Of a stretch of DNA of 64,000 nucleotides, positions 61,734 through 64,000 are shown piece by piece (position 1 is the stretch's first letter; each line of letters starts with the position of its first letter). The DNA is from Fervidicola ferrireducens (lineage in GTDB: Bacteria; Bacillota; Thermosediminibacteria; Thermosediminibacterales; Thermosediminibacteraceae): assembly GCF_001562425.1 (NCBI RefSeq), contig NZ_LOED01000002.1, positions 1 to 64,000 on the forward strand, written 5' to 3'. The translations under genes were made by a program, and so were the position numbers. A model generated the notes under the pieces. That model had not been told where the DNA came from. It did not search any database and worked only from the letters and a program-made list of their open reading frames with translations.

Positions 61734-62879
61734 TCAAACGCCAAAGGCGTCTCTCATCTTATCAAAAAAACCTTTGTGTGGCTGTTTTACGTCTTCACCG
61801 CTTATTTCGGCAAACTTTCTCAATAATTCCTTTTGTTTTTCACTTAATTTTTTTGGTATCACTACGTTTACCTTCACGTGCAAGTCACCGCGCCCGTACC
61901 CTCTAAGATGGGGCATTCCCTTGCCCTTTATCCTGAATCTAGTGCCGGGCTGGGTTCCTTCGGGTATCTTTAACTTTACCCGGCCGTCGAGGGTAGGAAC
62001 TTCTATTTCCGCACCCAGAGCGGCCTGCACGAATGAAATCGGAGCTTCGTAAATAAGGTCGTCACCTTGCCGTATAAAAAGCCTGTGGGGTTTCACGTGG
62101 ATAACAACATATAGGTCACCGGCAGGACCGCCCCTTGCACCCGGTTCGCCTTCACCTGCTAGTCGCAATTTAGAACCGGTGTCTACTCCCGGAGGAATCT
62201 TCACCTTTATTTTGCGCGAAGCCCTTATATTTCCCGTGCCGCGGCATTCAGGACATGGTTCTTCTATAACAATACCAGTACCCTGACATCTTGTGCAAGT
62301 GGTTATGCTTATATATCTTCCAAAAGGCGTGTTTTGCACCTGCTTCACCTGACCGCTTCCACCGCAAACGGGACAGGTCTTTGCACCGGTTCCCGGCTTC
62401 GCGCCGGTGCCGCCGCATCTCGGACACGATTCCGTCCGGTAAAGCTCAATCTCCTTTTCAGCACCCAAAAAAGCTTCTTCCAAAGTTATTTCAAGGTCAT
62501 ACCTAATATCGGCGCCACGAACGGGCCCTTTTTTCCTCGGCTCACCGAAACCTCCGAAAAAGCTATCGAAAATGTCTCCGAAGATGTCCCTTCCGAAATC
62601 GAAATCTCCAAAATCGCCAAAGTCCCCGCCGCCGAAATCCCCTTGAGCGGCATTCGGGTCAACACCTACATGGCCGAATTTGTCGTACATGGCCCTCTTT
62701 TGGGGGTCGCTCAATACCTGATAAGCCTCATTTATCTCCTTGAATTTTTCGGCGGCATCAGGGCTTTTGTTGACGTCAGGGTGGTACTGCCGGGCCAGTT
62801 TCCTGTAAGCTTTTTTTATTTCTTCTTCGGTGGCATCTTTCCCCACTCCGAGGATTTCGTAGTAATCCTTCTTGCTCAA
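61734..62879 (-). CDS. dnaJ: Chaperone DnaJ
   Basis: 381 residues. J domain with HPD at 33-35, Gly/Phe/Asp-rich region (about 78-115), four CxxCxGxG zinc repeats (about 145-210), and client-binding C-domains. Type I J-protein that delivers clients to DnaK. TTG 62879 lies 5 bases after GGAGTGAT. A hairpin precedes it in the dnaK-dnaJ gap. Confidence 0.96.
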   Translation of the reverse strand: MSKKDYYEILGVGKDATEEEIKKAYRKLARQYHPDVNKSPDAAEKFKEINEAYQVLSDPQKRAMYDKFGHVGVDPNAAQGDFGGGDFGDFGDFDFGRDIFGDIFDSFFGGFGEPRKKGPVRGADIRYDLEITLEEAFLGAEKEIELYRTESCPRCGGTGAKPGTGAKTCPVCGGSGQVKQVQNTPFGRYISITTCTRCQGTGIVIEEPCPECRGTGNIRASRKIKVKIPPGVDTGSKLRLAGEGEPGARGGPAGDLYVVIHVKPHRLFIRQGDDLIYEAPISFVQAALGAEIEVPTLDGRVKLKIPEGTQPGTRFRIKGKGMPHLRGYGRGDLHVKVNVVIPKKLSEKQKELLRKFAEISGEDVKQPHKGFFDKMRDAFGV

Positions 62880-62898
62880 TTGTTATCACTCCAATAAA

Positions 62899-62920
62899 AG
62901 TCAGCCCGAAAGGGCTGACT
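62899..62920 (-). terminator. Hairpin in the dnaK-dnaJ gap
   Basis: 9-bp perfect stem (62899-62907 with 62912-62920), loop of 4 bases. The following minus-strand bases TTTATTGG are a weak T tract, so partial termination or an mRNA-stabilising element for dnaK is likely, not full termination. Confidence 0.6.
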
Positions 62921-62922
62921 TT

Positions 62923-64000
62923 TTATTTTTGCTCTCTTTTATCTTCGTCGTTGACGAATCTATAGTCGGCATCCACCACTTTCTCATCCTTCGCGCCGCC
63001 GGTGTTATTTCCAGCCTGATATGTGTAAGTTCCGCCAGGGTTGCCTCCGGTTCCCTGCGAACTATAGAGCCTTGTAGATATATCGTAGAAGGCTTTGGTG
63101 AGGTCGTCGGTGGCTTTTTTAATTTTTTCCACATCGTCGCTTTCTATGGCCTTCCTGACGTTTTCGATTTCCTTTCTCACCTTTTCGGCTTCTTCCGGCT
63201 TTATCTTATCCTTCAATTCGTTCAGCATCTTCTCCGACTGGTAGATAAGAGAATCTGCGTGATTTTTCGCCTCGACCTTTTCCTTCCTTTTTCTGTCTTC
63301 TTCGGCATATTTTTCCGCATCTCTTATCATTCTCTGGATTTCCTCTTCCGTCAAGTTGGTCGAGGAGGTAATAGTAATCTTTTGCTCCTTTCCGGTTCCC
63401 AAATCTTTTGCCGATACGTGGACTATGCCGTTAACATCAATGTCAAATTTTACCTCAATACGCGGCACACCCCTCGGAGCCGGCGGTATACCTGTGAGCT
63501 GGAACCTGCCTAATGTCACGTTATCGGCAGCCATCGGCCTTTCGCCCTGCAGCACGTGGATGTCTACCGTCGTCTGGTTGTCGGCGGCCGTAGTAAATAT
63601 CTGGCTTCTTGAAACAGGGATGGTAGTGTTCCTCTCTATGATCTTCGTAAAGACGCCTCCTAAGGTCTCTATACCGAGCGAAAGGGGCGTTACGTCAAGG
63701 AGAACCACATCTTTAACTTCACCTGCTAGTACGCCGGCCTGAATGGCAGCTCCCATGGCCACCACTTCATCGGGATTCACACCCTTGTGCGGCTCTTTAC
63801 CCAAAAATCTCCTTATCGCTTCCTGAACCGCCGGTATGCGCGTCGAACCACCTACCAGTATTACCTTGTCTATATCTTCCGGCCTCAATCCGGCGTCCTT
63901 CAAAGCCTGCTCAGTGGGCCCCAAGGTGGCTTCTACCAGATCCCTTGTAAGTTCCTCGAATTTGGCCCTCGTCAGGGTCATTTCGATGTGCTTTGGTCCG
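62923..64000 (-). CDS. dnaK: Chaperone DnaK, C-terminal part
   Basis: Partial: the reading frame continues past the window end, so only about 358 C-terminal residues are seen. The end of the ATPase domain ([36 protein letters not shown]) is followed by the substrate-binding beta domain ([27 protein letters not shown]) and the helical lid, ending [16 protein letters not shown]. An ATG at 63981 is internal, not a start. hrcA and grpE would be expected further upstream. Confidence 0.96.
   Translation of the reverse strand, partial: GPKHIEMTLTRAKFEELTRDLVEATLGPTEQALKDAGLRPEDIDKVILVGGSTRIPAVQEAIRRFLGKEPHKGVNPDEVVAMGAAIQAGVLAGEVKDVVLLDVTPLSLGIETLGGVFTKIIERNTTIPVSRSQIFTTAADNQTTVDIHVLQGERPMAADNVTLGRFQLTGIPPAPRGVPRIEVKFDIDVNGIVHVSAKDLGTGKEQKITITSSTNLTEEEIQRMIRDAEKYAEEDRKRKEKVEAKNHADSLIYQSEKMLNELKDKIKPEEAEKVRKEIENVRKAIESDDVEKIKKATDDLTKAFYDISTRLYSSQGTGGNPGGTYTYQAGNNTGGAKDEKVVDADYRFVNDEDKREQK

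Noticed and set aside
1-64000. CRISPR arrays, insertion sequences, prophage genes, attachment sites or a replication origin
   Set aside because: No repeated spacer pattern, transposase or integrase text, inverted-repeat-bounded insert or DnaA-box cluster was seen; the tRNA gene has no adjacent integrase or partial duplicate.

Overview
The window is a stretch of chromosome from an endospore-forming, low-to-moderate GC Firmicute of the Clostridia, most like the thermophilic anaerobes around Thermoanaerobacterales/Thermosediminibacterales. The evidence is a complete spoIIG operon plus sigG, SpoIIP, SpoIIM, SpoVD, YqfC/YqfD and YlmC; a SCIFF-type radical SAM maturase and pyruvate phosphate dikinase, both typical of anaerobic Clostridia; and an A-type RNase P RNA. 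The genus call is inference. Nearly all genes lie on the minus strand. The exceptions are one tRNA-Pro(CGG) and an fmdB-type zinc-ribbon gene. TTG and GTG starts are common.

Layout by coordinate (transcription mostly runs from high to low). 77-3932: a compact operon of DUF1614, SpoIIP, YIEGIA membrane protein, its small partner and two diverged DUF3189 proteins, behind a forespore-type promoter. 4000-9674: phoP-phoR-phoU, pgeF and a B12-type radical SAM gene. 9762-12803: ylmC, a small membrane protein, sigG, sigE and spoIIGA. 12944-31378: one long division and cell-wall (dcw) cluster, mraZ-rsmH-ftsL-spoVD-murE-murF-mraY-murD-ftsW-murG-murC-murA-ftsQ-DUF881-sbp-ftsA-ftsZ, with no murB. 31549-38509: a pair of M16 peptidases, tRNA-Pro, a class-III aminotransferase, a Spo0E-like gene broken by one base in an A7 run, the SCIFF maturase scfB without a visible peptide gene, fmdB and rnpB. 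38499-49543: rnhA, nif3-like, trmK, rpoD, dnaG, dgt, then ppdK-ppsR-ccpN. 49546-64000: spoIIM, recO, DUF3048, dgkA, ybeY, pgpH, phoH, yqfD, yqfC, yqeY, rpsU, hit, mtaB, rsmE, prmA, dnaJ and the 3' part of dnaK, largely collinear with the Bacillus dnaK-yqfO region.

How the genes fit together. The dcw genes make lipid II and the divisome and run directly into the spoIIG operon, whose SpoIIGA protease activates pro-SigE; SigG follows. A perfect 9-bp hairpin can hide the sigG ribosome site on readthrough mRNA, and a SigF-like promoter lies so that its transcript would lack one arm. ccpN-ppsR-ppdK forms a gluconeogenic switch: a repressor, a kinase/phosphatase that controls PPDK, and PPDK itself. 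Three sequences matching the CcpN operator precede ccpN, and both ccpN and ppsR appear to start at AUA codons.

I found no CRISPR array, insertion sequence, prophage, attachment site or replication origin. There is no gene-free stretch longer than 300 bases other than the one that holds rnpB. Coordinates of regulatory sites come from reading by eye; family assignments come from recognising motifs, not from a search.
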